From assembly GCA_041390125.1 (NCBI GenBank), contig JAWKQN010000002.1, positions 364,840 through 428,839 on the forward strand: a DNA stretch of 64,000 nt. Reading direction: 5' to 3'. The translations under genes and the position numbers were made by a program. Below the pieces are notes generated by a model that was not told the DNA's origin, made no database searches, and worked only from the letters and a program-made list of their open reading frames with translations. This document shows positions 8,459-16,070 of the stretch, piece by piece. Source of the stretch: Gemmatimonadota bacterium (GTDB taxonomy: Bacteria; Gemmatimonadota; Gemmatimonadetes; Longimicrobiales; Gaopeijiaceae). Each line of letters starts with the position of its first letter. The stretch's first letter is position 1.

Positions 8459-8893
8459 TCAGTCCAGGAAGCGTCCCGCGTGCGCGGGGTCGGGACGCGC
8501 GCAGGCGTCCGGGGGCGCGAACCAGCGGTGGCGGTTCCGCGCCACGAGGTCGTAGACGCCGTCCCGCAGGGCCGTCGGTACCGCCCGCAGCACGGAGGCC
8601 AGGCGCCAGGGCCCTCCGAGGTGCCCTGCGAGGCGGAGCGCGCCGTCGCTCTTGACCCAGATCCGCTCGGCTCCATCGCCGGAGGCCGGCTCGACCAGGA
8701 CCAGCGAGTCGACCTCCGCCAGCCCGGGATGACGGGCGCGGACCTCGGCCGCGAACTGCCCCGCCAGCGGCGCGAAGCGGACCCGCCCCCTGCGGTCGCG
8801 CGCCAGCGTGAAGCGCACGGTCCGATCGCAGAAGCCGCAGTCGCCGTCGTACAGCAACACGGGGCCGCCGGGCCCGGGGCGGGTCTGTCTCAT
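8459..8893 (-). CDS. DCC-family (DUF393) thiol-disulfide oxidoreductase-like protein
   Basis: 144 residues. VLLYDGDCGFCDRTVRF at residues 12-28 is the DxDCxxC signature that names the DCC family, with Cys19 and Cys22 the presumed redox pair of a thioredoxin-like fold; ADLGGPW/WRLASVLRAVP-like and DLVARNRHRWF match the family's C-terminal half. No signal peptide, so cytoplasmic. Biochemical role is poorly defined for the family. It lies 43 bases downstream of the amidohydrolase gene on the same strand and probably shares its transcript. Confidence 0.85.
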   Translation of the reverse strand: MRQTRPGPGGPVLLYDGDCGFCDRTVRFTLARDRRGRVRFAPLAGQFAAEVRARHPGLAEVDSLVLVEPASGDGAERIWVKSDGALRLAGHLGGPWRLASVLRAVPTALRDGVYDLVARNRHRWFAPPDACARPDPAHAGRFLD

Positions 8894-8936
8894 GGTGCAG
8901 TCGAGTACCCGCCGGCGCGCCGGGGATCCCGGCGGA

Positions 8937-9746
8937 TCAGTCCGGGACCGGGATGCGGAACAGGCGCGCGGCCGTCCGCCAGCGCACGCACTCGAGCGCC
9001 TCGTCGGAGAGCTCCAGGGTATCGAGGAACTTCACGTAGGGCCCCATCCCCACGAGAGGCCAATCGCTTCCGTACATGAGCTGTTTCCCGGGATCGCCCA
9101 TGTACAGGATCATGTCCTTCACCCGCTGCACCAGGTAGCGCTCGAACTCGTAGGTGAAGTCGCCCAGGGTGAGGCCCGAGATATCGGCGTAGACGTTGTC
9201 GTTCTTGTAGAGCACCTCGGCCGTGTCCTGGAACCAGGGATTGCCCAGGTGGCAGATCACGAACTTGACGTCGGGGTAGTCGACGGCGACGTCGTCCACG
9301 AGCAGCGGGTGGGCCTGGCGCACCTTGGCGTCCCGCGCGTACGTGTCGCCACAGTGGATCATGACCGGCACGTCGTACTTGCCGGCCAGACGGAACACGG
9401 ATTCGAGCGACGGGTCGTTGATGGCGTACTTGTCGTAGCCCGGGTAGAGCTTGATGCCCTTCACCGTCCCGGCCCGGATCCTCTCCTCCATGTGGAAGAG
9501 GTCGGTTCGCTGGTCGCTGCGCCACTGCAGCCCCTCCACCACCGTGGAGCGCGGGTCGGCGGCCAGCGCCTCCAGCACCTCTTCCACGCTGGGCCGGTCC
9601 ACGTTGGTCTTGTAGGACGTCAGGACGACGGCGTGGTCGACGCCGTGCTCCTCCATCGTCTTGAAGAGGTGGACGACGTTCTCGTGCGTCGGGCGCCCGC
9701 TGCCCTCGGCGTAGTTGTTCAGATGGACGTGGCAATCGATGAGCAT
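8937..9746 (-). CDS. Amidohydrolase, TIM-barrel metal-dependent hydrolase (COG2159-like)
   Basis: 269 residues. It begins MLIDCHVHLNNY, the HxH metal-binding motif (His6, His8) at the end of strand 1 of an amidohydrolase barrel; MIHCGDTY in the middle, VICHLGNPW further on and GSDWPLVGMGPY near the C-terminus supply the remaining His and Asp ligands expected in this group, which includes decarboxylases and lactone hydrolases. No signal peptide. The substrate cannot be inferred. First gene of a two-gene unit with the DCC protein; divergent from the GNAT-nitrilase gene across 117 bases that should hold both promoters. Confidence 0.87.
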   Translation of the reverse strand: MLIDCHVHLNNYAEGSGRPTHENVVHLFKTMEEHGVDHAVVLTSYKTNVDRPSVEEVLEALAADPRSTVVEGLQWRSDQRTDLFHMEERIRAGTVKGIKLYPGYDKYAINDPSLESVFRLAGKYDVPVMIHCGDTYARDAKVRQAHPLLVDDVAVDYPDVKFVICHLGNPWFQDTAEVLYKNDNVYADISGLTLGDFTYEFERYLVQRVKDMILYMGDPGKQLMYGSDWPLVGMGPYVKFLDTLELSDEALECVRWRTAARLFRIPVPD

Positions 9747-9863
9747 GGAAGGCCGCGGTGAGGGGTCGGGAGGGGACGTCCCAGACTAATCCAGACCCGC
9801 CGACCGGACCAGCCGCGGCTCCGCCGCTAGATTCGTTCAGTTTCCCCGAGCCTGTGAGACCGC

Positions 9864-11495
9864 ATGACCATCCGAGCCTCCGGCCCCGACGCTCCCACCA
9901 CGCCCGGGGAGGACCCGCCCGCCCGCGCCGAGCCGCCCACGGGCGGCCTCCGTCTCGAGGACTTCGAGCGCAAGATCCAGGTACGGCCGCTGACCCTCGA
10001 CGACTTCGACGCGCTCATCGCGATGCAGAAGCGCTGCTTTCCCGGCATGCAGAACTGGGGTCGGGAATCGATCGCCAGCCAGCTCCGCACCTTCCCGGAA
10101 GGCCAGCTCTGCATCGAGTATCAGGGCCGGCTGGTAGCCTCCGCATCGTCGCTGATCGTCGACTTCGACATGTACGAGGAGTGGCACGACTGGCGGCGGA
10201 TCTCCGACGGCGGGCTGATCCGCAACCACGACCCGGAAGGCGACACGCTCTACGGCATCGAGATCATGGTGGATCCGGACTTCCGCGGCATGCGCCTGGC
10301 CCGCCGGCTCTACGACGCGCGCAAGGAGCTGGCCCGGCGGCTCAACCTGGCTCGCATCATCATCGGCGGACGGATCCCCGGCTACGGGGCCGTCGCGGAT
10401 CGGATGAGCGCCCGGGAGTACGCGGACCAGGTCACCCGTCGTGGTCTCTATGATCCGGTGCTGACGACGCAGGTCGCCAACGGGTTCGTGATCAAGGCGC
10501 TGATCCCGGACTACTTCCCGTCGGACACGGACTCCCGTGGCTATGCCACGCATCTGGAGTGGACCAACCTCGACCATGTGCCCGAAAGCCAGACGCGTCT
10601 GCAACGCGTCTCCCTGGTGCGCATCGGCACCGTGCAGTACCAGATGCGCCACATCGACCACTGGGACGAGTTCTGCATGCAGGCGGAGTACTTCCTGGAC
10701 ACGGCCTCGGAGAACCAGTGCGATTTCCTGCTGTTCCCGGAGCTGTTCACCACCCAGCTGCTGTCCCTGGGCGCGGAGGGCCGCCCGGCCGACGCGGCCC
10801 GGCGGCTGGCTCTACGGACCCCGGAGTATCTCGAGTTCTTCTCGCGGATGGCCATCAAGTACAACATGAACGTGGTGGCCGGCTCCCAGTTCACCGTGGA
10901 GGACGAGCGTCTCTACAACGTCGCCTACCTCTTCCGCCGCAACGGCACCATCGAGAAGCAGTACAAGACCCACATCACCCCCTCCGAGCGCCGCTGGTGG
11001 GGCGTCGAGCCGGGACGTGGCTTCCACGTCTTCGACACGGACCGGGGTCGGGTCGCCATCCTCATCTGCTACGACGTCGAGTTCCCCGAGGCGGCCCGTA
11101 TCGTGGCCAGTCAGGGCGCGCAGGTGATCTTCGTGCCCTTCAACACGGACGATCGAGCGGGCTACCTGCGGGTCCGCTACTGCGCCCAGGCGCGCGCGGT
11201 CGAGAACGACGTGTACGTGGTGTTGTCGGGCTGCACGGGCAACCTGCCGTTCGTGCCCAACGCGGACGTGCACTACGCCCAGAGTGGCATCTACACGCCG
11301 CTGGACTTCTCCTTCGCGCGGGATGGCATCGCGGGCGAATGCACGCCCAACATCGAGACGCTCGTGATCCACGACGTGGACCTGGAGGCGCTGCGCCGGC
11401 ACCGCCATACCGGGACGGTCCAGCCCTGGAAGGACCGCCGCTCGGACCTGTACGGGGTGGTGTGGCAGGACCAGGAGACCGAGCGGCGGTTCTGA
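9864..11495 (+). CDS. Bifunctional GNAT acetyltransferase / nitrilase-superfamily hydrolase
   Basis: 543 residues in two domains. Residues ~40-210 are a GNAT fold, with [25 protein letters not shown] as the acetyl-CoA pyrophosphate-binding motif. Residues ~245-520 are a carbon-nitrogen hydrolase whose catalytic triad is visible: Glu293 (LLFPELF), Lys368 ([10 protein letters not shown]) and Cys402 ([10 protein letters not shown]). The same fusion is known from Bacillus YhcX and many other bacteria, where its substrate remains undefined. A simple reading is an amidase acting on acylated amines coupled to acyl transfer. Single-gene unit ended by a hairpin shared with the convergent permease gene. 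Confidence 0.92.
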   Translation: MTIRASGPDAPTTPGEDPPARAEPPTGGLRLEDFERKIQVRPLTLDDFDALIAMQKRCFPGMQNWGRESIASQLRTFPEGQLCIEYQGRLVASASSLIVDFDMYEEWHDWRRISDGGLIRNHDPEGDTLYGIEIMVDPDFRGMRLARRLYDARKELARRLNLARIIIGGRIPGYGAVADRMSAREYADQVTRRGLYDPVLTTQVANGFVIKALIPDYFPSDTDSRGYATHLEWTNLDHVPESQTRLQRVSLVRIGTVQYQMRHIDHWDEFCMQAEYFLDTASENQCDFLLFPELFTTQLLSLGAEGRPADAARRLALRTPEYLEFFSRMAIKYNMNVVAGSQFTVEDERLYNVAYLFRRNGTIEKQYKTHITPSERRWWGVEPGRGFHVFDTDRGRVAILICYDVEFPEAARIVASQGAQVIFVPFNTDDRAGYLRVRYCAQARAVENDVYVVLSGCTGNLPFVPNADVHYAQSGIYTPLDFSFARDGIAGECTPNIETLVIHDVDLEALRRHRHTGTVQPWKDRRSDLYGVVWQDQETERRF

Positions 11496-11508
11496 GGGGG
11501 CCTCCGGC

Positions 11509-11546
11509 CGGGGTGCCCCACCACGGGCGCCCGGGTGGGCACCCCG
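11509..11546. terminator. Hairpin terminator between convergent genes
   Basis: CGGGGTGCCC (11509-11518) pairs perfectly with GGGCACCCCG (11537-11546); an inner ACC/GGT helix extends it after a bulged C. It lies just downstream of the GNAT-nitrilase stop and before the convergent APC permease stop at 11589. Confidence 0.65.
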
Positions 11547-11588
11547 CAGGAGACCGGCCCGCCGCGGTGCTGACCCCGAGCGGGGAGC

Positions 11589-12899
11589 TCAGCCCCGCCG
11601 GCGCCAGATCAGATAGGCCGGAGCACCGATCAGGACGACGCCGATGCCGATGACGGCCTGCCGGGGCTGCTCCAGGAGGGTGTTCAGCACCAGCGCGGCG
11701 GCCGACAGGACGAACAGGGCCGGTGTGACCGGATACCCGGGGACGCGGAACGGCCGCGGCTCGTCCCGGCGCGTGCGGCGGAAGACGAAGATGCTCGCCG
11801 CGCCCAGCCCGTAGAAGATCCAGCCGACGAACACCACGTAGGTGAGCAGCTGTTCGAAGGTGCCGGTCGCGGCCAGGACCATCGCCCAGGCCGTGCTGGC
11901 CACGATGGCGAAGGCGGGGGTCCCGTAGCGCGGATGCACCTCCGCGAGCTTGCGGAAGAACACCCCGTCGCGCGCCATGGTGAAGTACACGCGCGGAACG
12001 GTGATCACCGTGGTGTGGGCCGCGCTGTACATCGAGACGATGATGACCAACGCGATGAGCTGACCCGCGCCGTTGCCCATCAGCGCCGCCACGGCCTCGC
12101 CCGCCACGCGGTCCGACGCGGCGACCCGCTCCGGCCCCAGGGCCGCCAGGTAGGCCACGTTGGCCACGAGGTAGAGGACGATCAGGAAGCCCGTGCCGAG
12201 CGCGATCGCCCGCGGGAACGACCGCTGGGGGTCCACCGCCTCTCCGGCGGAGAACGTGACGTACTGCCACCCTTCATACGCCCACAGGACGGAGATCATG
12301 GCCACGCCCAAGGCCGCCACGGTCGAGCCCGATCCCGCTCCGGCGCCTGCGAGCGGCGCGAACGCGCCGCCCAGGTCCCCGAGCGCGATCAACGCGACGC
12401 TCATGAGGATGATGGCGCCCGCCTTGATGAAGGTGGCCACGTTCTGGACGTCGGTGCTTTCCCGCGTCCCCCGCACGTTGATGACGGCCATGATGCCCAG
12501 GAGCACGATGCCGATCACCCGCCGTTGCAGCGGGCCGAGCGGCGCGAACTGGGCCATGTAGTTGGATGCGGCCACGGCGAGCGTGGCGATGGTGCCGGAG
12601 CCGATCACGAAGAACAGCGTCCATCCATAGATGAACGCCGGGAACGGGCCGAACGCGTCCCGGATGTAGGCGTAGAGCCCACCGGAGCCCCGGTCCATGG
12701 CCCCCAGCTCGCCGTAGGTCAGCGCGCCGAACAGCGACAGCACCCCGCCGACCAGCCACACGCCCATCGCGGCGGAGACGGACCCCGACTGGGCCAGCAC
12801 CACGCTCGGGACCAGGAAGATCCCGGACCCGATCACGTTGCCCACGACGAGCAGCGTGAGGTCCCGGGTCCCGAGTGAGCGCTCCAGCTGCGTGGCCAT
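11589..12899 (-). CDS. APC-superfamily amino acid permease
   Basis: 436 residues with about 12 hydrophobic segments. The N-terminus LTLLVVGNVIGSGIFLVPSVVL contains the GSGIF unwound-helix motif of amino acid-polyamine-organocation transporters that contacts the substrate amino group, and GALTYGELGAMDRGSGGLYAYIRDAFG is the family's TM2-TM3 signature. Predicted inner-membrane uptake or exchange of amino acids; substrate unknown. It starts 12 bases downstream of the dicarboxylate symporter stop on the same strand, so the two are likely co-transcribed. Confidence 0.9.
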   Translation of the reverse strand: MATQLERSLGTRDLTLLVVGNVIGSGIFLVPSVVLAQSGSVSAAMGVWLVGGVLSLFGALTYGELGAMDRGSGGLYAYIRDAFGPFPAFIYGWTLFFVIGSGTIATLAVAASNYMAQFAPLGPLQRRVIGIVLLGIMAVINVRGTRESTDVQNVATFIKAGAIILMSVALIALGDLGGAFAPLAGAGAGSGSTVAALGVAMISVLWAYEGWQYVTFSAGEAVDPQRSFPRAIALGTGFLIVLYLVANVAYLAALGPERVAASDRVAGEAVAALMGNGAGQLIALVIIVSMYSAAHTTVITVPRVYFTMARDGVFFRKLAEVHPRYGTPAFAIVASTAWAMVLAATGTFEQLLTYVVFVGWIFYGLGAASIFVFRRTRRDEPRPFRVPGYPVTPALFVLSAAALVLNTLLEQPRQAVIGIGVVLIGAPAYLIWRRRG

Positions 12900-12911
12900 G
12901 CCGTCCTCCCG

Positions 12912-14198
12912 TTATGCGGCGATCTTCGGTACGGTCTCGAGGCGCGCGGCCCCTTTCGCCTCCGAGCGGGCCACGAAGACCGCTGCGGAGAGGTCGCCCG
13001 CAACGTTCACCGTGGTCCGGCACATGTCCAGGATGCGGTCGACGCCGAGGATGATGGCGATGCCTTCGGCCGGGACGCCGACGGTGGCCAGCACCATCAT
13101 GATCAGGGGCAGCGAGCCACCCGGGACGCCGGCCGCACCCACCGCCGTGATGACCGACAGCAGAACCACGACGATCTGCTGCCCCAGGGTCAGGTCCACG
13201 CCGAACACCTGCGCCAGGAAGAGCACGGTCACGCCCTCGTAGAGGGACGTCCCGTTCATGTTCATGGTGGCGCCGAGCGGCAGCACGAAGCCCGCCACCG
13301 TGGGCGGCACGCCCATCTCCTGCTCGGCCGTGGCGATGTTGGTGGGCAGCGTGGCGTTGCTGGAGCTGGTGGAGAAGGCGGTGATGACCGAGGCGCGGGC
13401 CTTCTTCCAGAAGACGAGCGGACTCATGCCGCCGAGGAAACGCACGAGCAGGGAGATGGAGACGGCGGCGTGCAGGAAGAGGCCGCCCACGACCACCACG
13501 ACGTACATGCTGAGCTGCTGGAGCAACTGCCACCCGAAGCGCGAGGTCACGACGAAGATCAGCCCGAAGACACCGTAGGGCGCGAGCTTCATGGCGATGT
13601 CGATGATGCGGATGACGACCTCGCCGAGCGCGTCGATGACCTTGATCATCGGCTCGGCCTTCTCCTTGGGGATCAGCATCAGGGCGATGCCGAACATCAG
13701 GGAGAAGAAGATCACGCCGAGCATCTCCATGTTGGCGGCGGCCTGGATGGGATTGCGCGGCACCATGTTCACGAAGGTCTGGATCCCGAACCCCGTGGGC
13801 CCGCCGGCCTGCATCCCCTCCGCCTGGCTCCGGTAGCTCGCGAAGAGCTGGTCGCGGGTGGCCTCGTCGATCCCTCCGCCCGGCTGCAGCACGTTGACCA
13901 GCGTGAGCCCGATCACCACGGCGATGGCCGTGGAGGTGAGGAAGTACAGCAGCGTCTTCCCTCCGAGCCGCCCCACCTTCCCCACGTCTCCGATGCCGGC
14001 CACGCCCAGCGCGATGGACGCGAACACCAGCGGGATGACCGTCATGAGCAGCATGCGCAGGAACACCTGACCCACCGGATTCGCGACATTGTCTGCGATC
14101 CAGCGCACCCACTCCGCCCCGGGCGCGAAGGCGTTGGCTGCACCACCCGCCACCGCTCCAGCCACCAGCCCGATCACGATCTTCGTGTGCAGCTTCAT
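12912..14198 (-). CDS. Dicarboxylate/amino acid:cation symporter (DAACS family)
   Basis: 428 residues from the ATG at 14198 (MKLHTKIVIGLVAGAVAGG), preceded by GAGAGG; the longer upstream frame has no family similarity. Family marks include the serine-rich helical hairpin STSSSNATLPTNI, the cation/substrate region GATMNMNGTSLYEG in TM7 and the second hairpin AAGVPGGSLPLI, then DRILDMCRTTVNVAGD in TM8. It imports glutamate, aspartate or C4-dicarboxylates with Na+ or H+ at the inner membrane. It forms a probable two-gene unit with the downstream permease. Confidence 0.93.
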   Translation of the reverse strand: MKLHTKIVIGLVAGAVAGGAANAFAPGAEWVRWIADNVANPVGQVFLRMLLMTVIPLVFASIALGVAGIGDVGKVGRLGGKTLLYFLTSTAIAVVIGLTLVNVLQPGGGIDEATRDQLFASYRSQAEGMQAGGPTGFGIQTFVNMVPRNPIQAAANMEMLGVIFFSLMFGIALMLIPKEKAEPMIKVIDALGEVVIRIIDIAMKLAPYGVFGLIFVVTSRFGWQLLQQLSMYVVVVVGGLFLHAAVSISLLVRFLGGMSPLVFWKKARASVITAFSTSSSNATLPTNIATAEQEMGVPPTVAGFVLPLGATMNMNGTSLYEGVTVLFLAQVFGVDLTLGQQIVVVLLSVITAVGAAGVPGGSLPLIMMVLATVGVPAEGIAIILGVDRILDMCRTTVNVAGDLSAAVFVARSEAKGAARLETVPKIAA

Positions 14199-14643
14199 CC
14201 GGCCTCTCCCGGCATGCGGACATACGAAACGCCGGTCCGGCCACCCGCAGGGCGGGCGCCGGAGCCGGCGGCCGGAAAGAGTCGCGGCCGGGGGCCGGGT
14301 CCACAAGGGTCGAAGCCGGAGGGCCTCGGGGATGGCTCCCAGCCGCGGAGCGGGACCCCCACGCGGCGGGGAGTCCCGACCCGGACGGCGCCGGCGGGCG
14401 AGTCCCTGCACCGCCCACCGGCGGGTTCCAGCCCACTTCGACACGGTGTCCGGAATCGGGACCGGCAACCCGCAGCACCGGCGCTCCATCGAACGAGAAC
14501 ATCCCTTCGACCTGCGCGGGCGAAACCCGCCGGACCCGCAGCCGTAGGGACGTCACGTGGGCAGCGTCGCCCACCATCCGGATTCGGTCGAAACGGAACG
14601 GCGCCTGGCGCCACGACGCACTGGGATGAGGAGGAGGTGGAGG
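14199..14643. other. 445-base gap, no supported gene
   Basis: Between divergent genes (DAACS symporter and a TPR-like exported protein). A minus-strand frame over 14199-14570 stays open and begins MVGDAAHVTSLRLRV, but it shows no recognisable family, no ribosome site that I trust and runs into the symporter. Probably promoters and leader sequence for both flanking genes. Confidence 0.4.
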
Positions 14644-15147
14644 ATGGGAACCAAGCTGTGGACTCGTGGAATCGGCGTGCTCGCGCTCGCGGTCGCGCTT
14701 CCGACTGGATCGTTGCAGGGACAGGACACGTCGCTCGCGCACGCGGCCCGCATCGAGGCCGAAGCGGAGTCGATGCTCGGGCATATGAAGGAGTGGAAGA
14801 GCGCGGCGGAGCTCCTGCGACAGGCCGCCGCGCTTCGACCTGAAGGAGATCCGGCAGCCGTCAAGAATCTCCTGCAGGCTGCGAAGCTGACCTACTACGG
14901 CGGGGACGAGGACGGGGCGCTGCGTGAGTTCGAGCGCATCGGCGAGCGGGCCCTGAACGAAGGGGACGTGTTGACGGCGGCCAACGTCTTCGCCGACGCC
15001 GCCTGGATCGCCTCGGACCGGAACCAGCCGGGCAAGGCCCTCGAGCTGGCGGCGCGGGTGGAGCGACTGGCGTTCTCCCCGCTTCTCAACGACGCGCAGC
15101 GCACACAACTGCGCGATCGCTTCCAAGGAAGCACGATCGGCAACTGA
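14644..15147 (+). CDS. Exported hypothetical protein with TPR-like helical repeats
   Basis: 167 residues. The ATG at 14644 follows a very purine-rich ribosome site (AGGAGGAGGTGGAGG). Residues 1-28 are a signal peptide ending SLQGQD. The mature part is helical and Ala-rich, with repeating units such as AAELLRQAAALRPEGDPAAVKNLLQAAKLTYYGGDEDGALREFERIGERAL and AANVFADAAWIASDRNQPGKALELAARVERL that look like tetratricopeptide repeats. I do not recognise a specific family. Likely a periplasmic scaffold or accessory; its neighbours give no clear hint. A double hairpin follows it. Confidence 0.75.
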   Translation: MGTKLWTRGIGVLALAVALPTGSLQGQDTSLAHAARIEAEAESMLGHMKEWKSAAELLRQAAALRPEGDPAAVKNLLQAAKLTYYGGDEDGALREFERIGERALNEGDVLTAANVFADAAWIASDRNQPGKALELAARVERLAFSPLLNDAQRTQLRDRFQGSTIGN

Positions 15148-15154
15148 CACGGAG

Positions 15155-15217
15155 AGGGGCCGTGGTCCGGCGGCCCCTGCATCCGGACCGCGCGGGCGCT
15201 CAGGCGCCCGCGCGGTC
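15155..15217. terminator. Two consecutive hairpins between convergent genes
   Basis: Hairpin 1: AGGGGCCG (15155-15162) with CGGCCCCT (15171-15178), 8 bp perfect. Hairpin 2: GACCGCGCGGGCGC (15186-15199) with GCGCCCGCGCGGTC (15204-15217), 14 bp perfect with loop TCAG; its right arm overlaps the last codons of the potassium channel gene. Together they can stop transcription from both sides. Confidence 0.75.
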
Positions 15218-16045
15218 GCCTTCGGTCAGCCGGTTCCCGCACCGCTTGCAGAAGTGGGCGTCGGAGTCCGCCGGAGTGCCGCAGACGGGACACGGCGGCC
15301 GCTCCGTGGCACGCGAGGCATAGGCCAGCTCCACGGAGACGATGCCCGTGGGAACCGCCAGGATGGCGTACCCCATGATCATCAGGGCCGCCGCCAGGAT
15401 CTGGCCCGCGGGTGTCTGGGGTGAGATGTCCCCGTACCCGACCGTGGTCAGCGTGACGATGGCCCAGTATACGGACGTCGGGATGCTCGTGAAGCCGTGG
15501 GCGGGGCCTTCGAGCAGATACATCACGGCCCCCACGATCACCACCATCGACAGCACCACGATCAGGAAGACGGTGATCTTGTAGCGGCTGGCCCGCAGCG
15601 CCCGGCCCAGGGTCCCCGCCTCGCCCACGTACTGCACCAGCTTGAGCACCCGGAAGACGCGGACGACGCGCAGGATCCGGATGACGATCAGGTACTGTCC
15701 ACCCGGCAGCACGAGGGACAGGTAGGTGGGCAGGATCGACAGCAGGTCCACGATCCCGAGGAACGACAGCGCGTAGGTCGATGCGCGGTGCACCGACAGG
15801 AGCCGCAGGACGTACTCGATGGTGAAGAGGATCGTGAAGATCCACTCGGCGATCCGGAACACCCGGTGCCAGTCGCTGGCCACCCACTGCACGGTGTCCA
15901 GCATCACGACGGCCACGGAAACCAGGATGGCCACGATCAGGAGCACGTCGAACGCGCGACCCGCCCGGGTGTCGTGTTCGAAGATCACCTGGTAGGTCCG
16001 CTGCCTCCAGGCGGCCCCTCCTTCGGGTCTACGCGGGTTCTCCAC
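15200..16045 (-). CDS. Voltage-gated potassium channel with C-terminal zinc ribbon
   Basis: 281 residues from a GTG at 16045 behind a GGGAG-type ribosome site. Six transmembrane segments: S4 carries regularly spaced arginines (RILRVVRVFRVLKLVQ, residues 123-138), the pore loop has the K+ selectivity filter TVGYGD at 201-206, and S6 follows. After S6 the chain ends with a CPVC...CKRC zinc ribbon (Cys252, 255, 266, 269), where many bacterial channels have RCK or coiled-coil domains. Role: voltage-sensitive K+ conduction across the inner membrane. It lies directly downstream of the SLC12-like cotransporter gene (25 bases), suggesting a K+/ion homeostasis unit. Confidence 0.92.
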   Translation of the reverse strand: MENPRRPEGGAAWRQRTYQVIFEHDTRAGRAFDVLLIVAILVSVAVVMLDTVQWVASDWHRVFRIAEWIFTILFTIEYVLRLLSVHRASTYALSFLGIVDLLSILPTYLSLVLPGGQYLIVIRILRVVRVFRVLKLVQYVGEAGTLGRALRASRYKITVFLIVVLSMVVIVGAVMYLLEGPAHGFTSIPTSVYWAIVTLTTVGYGDISPQTPAGQILAAALMIMGYAILAVPTGIVSVELAYASRATERPPCPVCGTPADSDAHFCKRCGNRLTEGDRAGA

Positions 16046-16070
16046 GGTCCTTCTCCCTTCCCGACACCAG

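Noticed and set aside
14199..14570. Minus-strand open stretch beginning MVGDAAHVTSLRLRV
   Set aside because: Some protein-like texture but no family, no clear ribosome site, and no stop before the symporter gene; not enough for a gene call.
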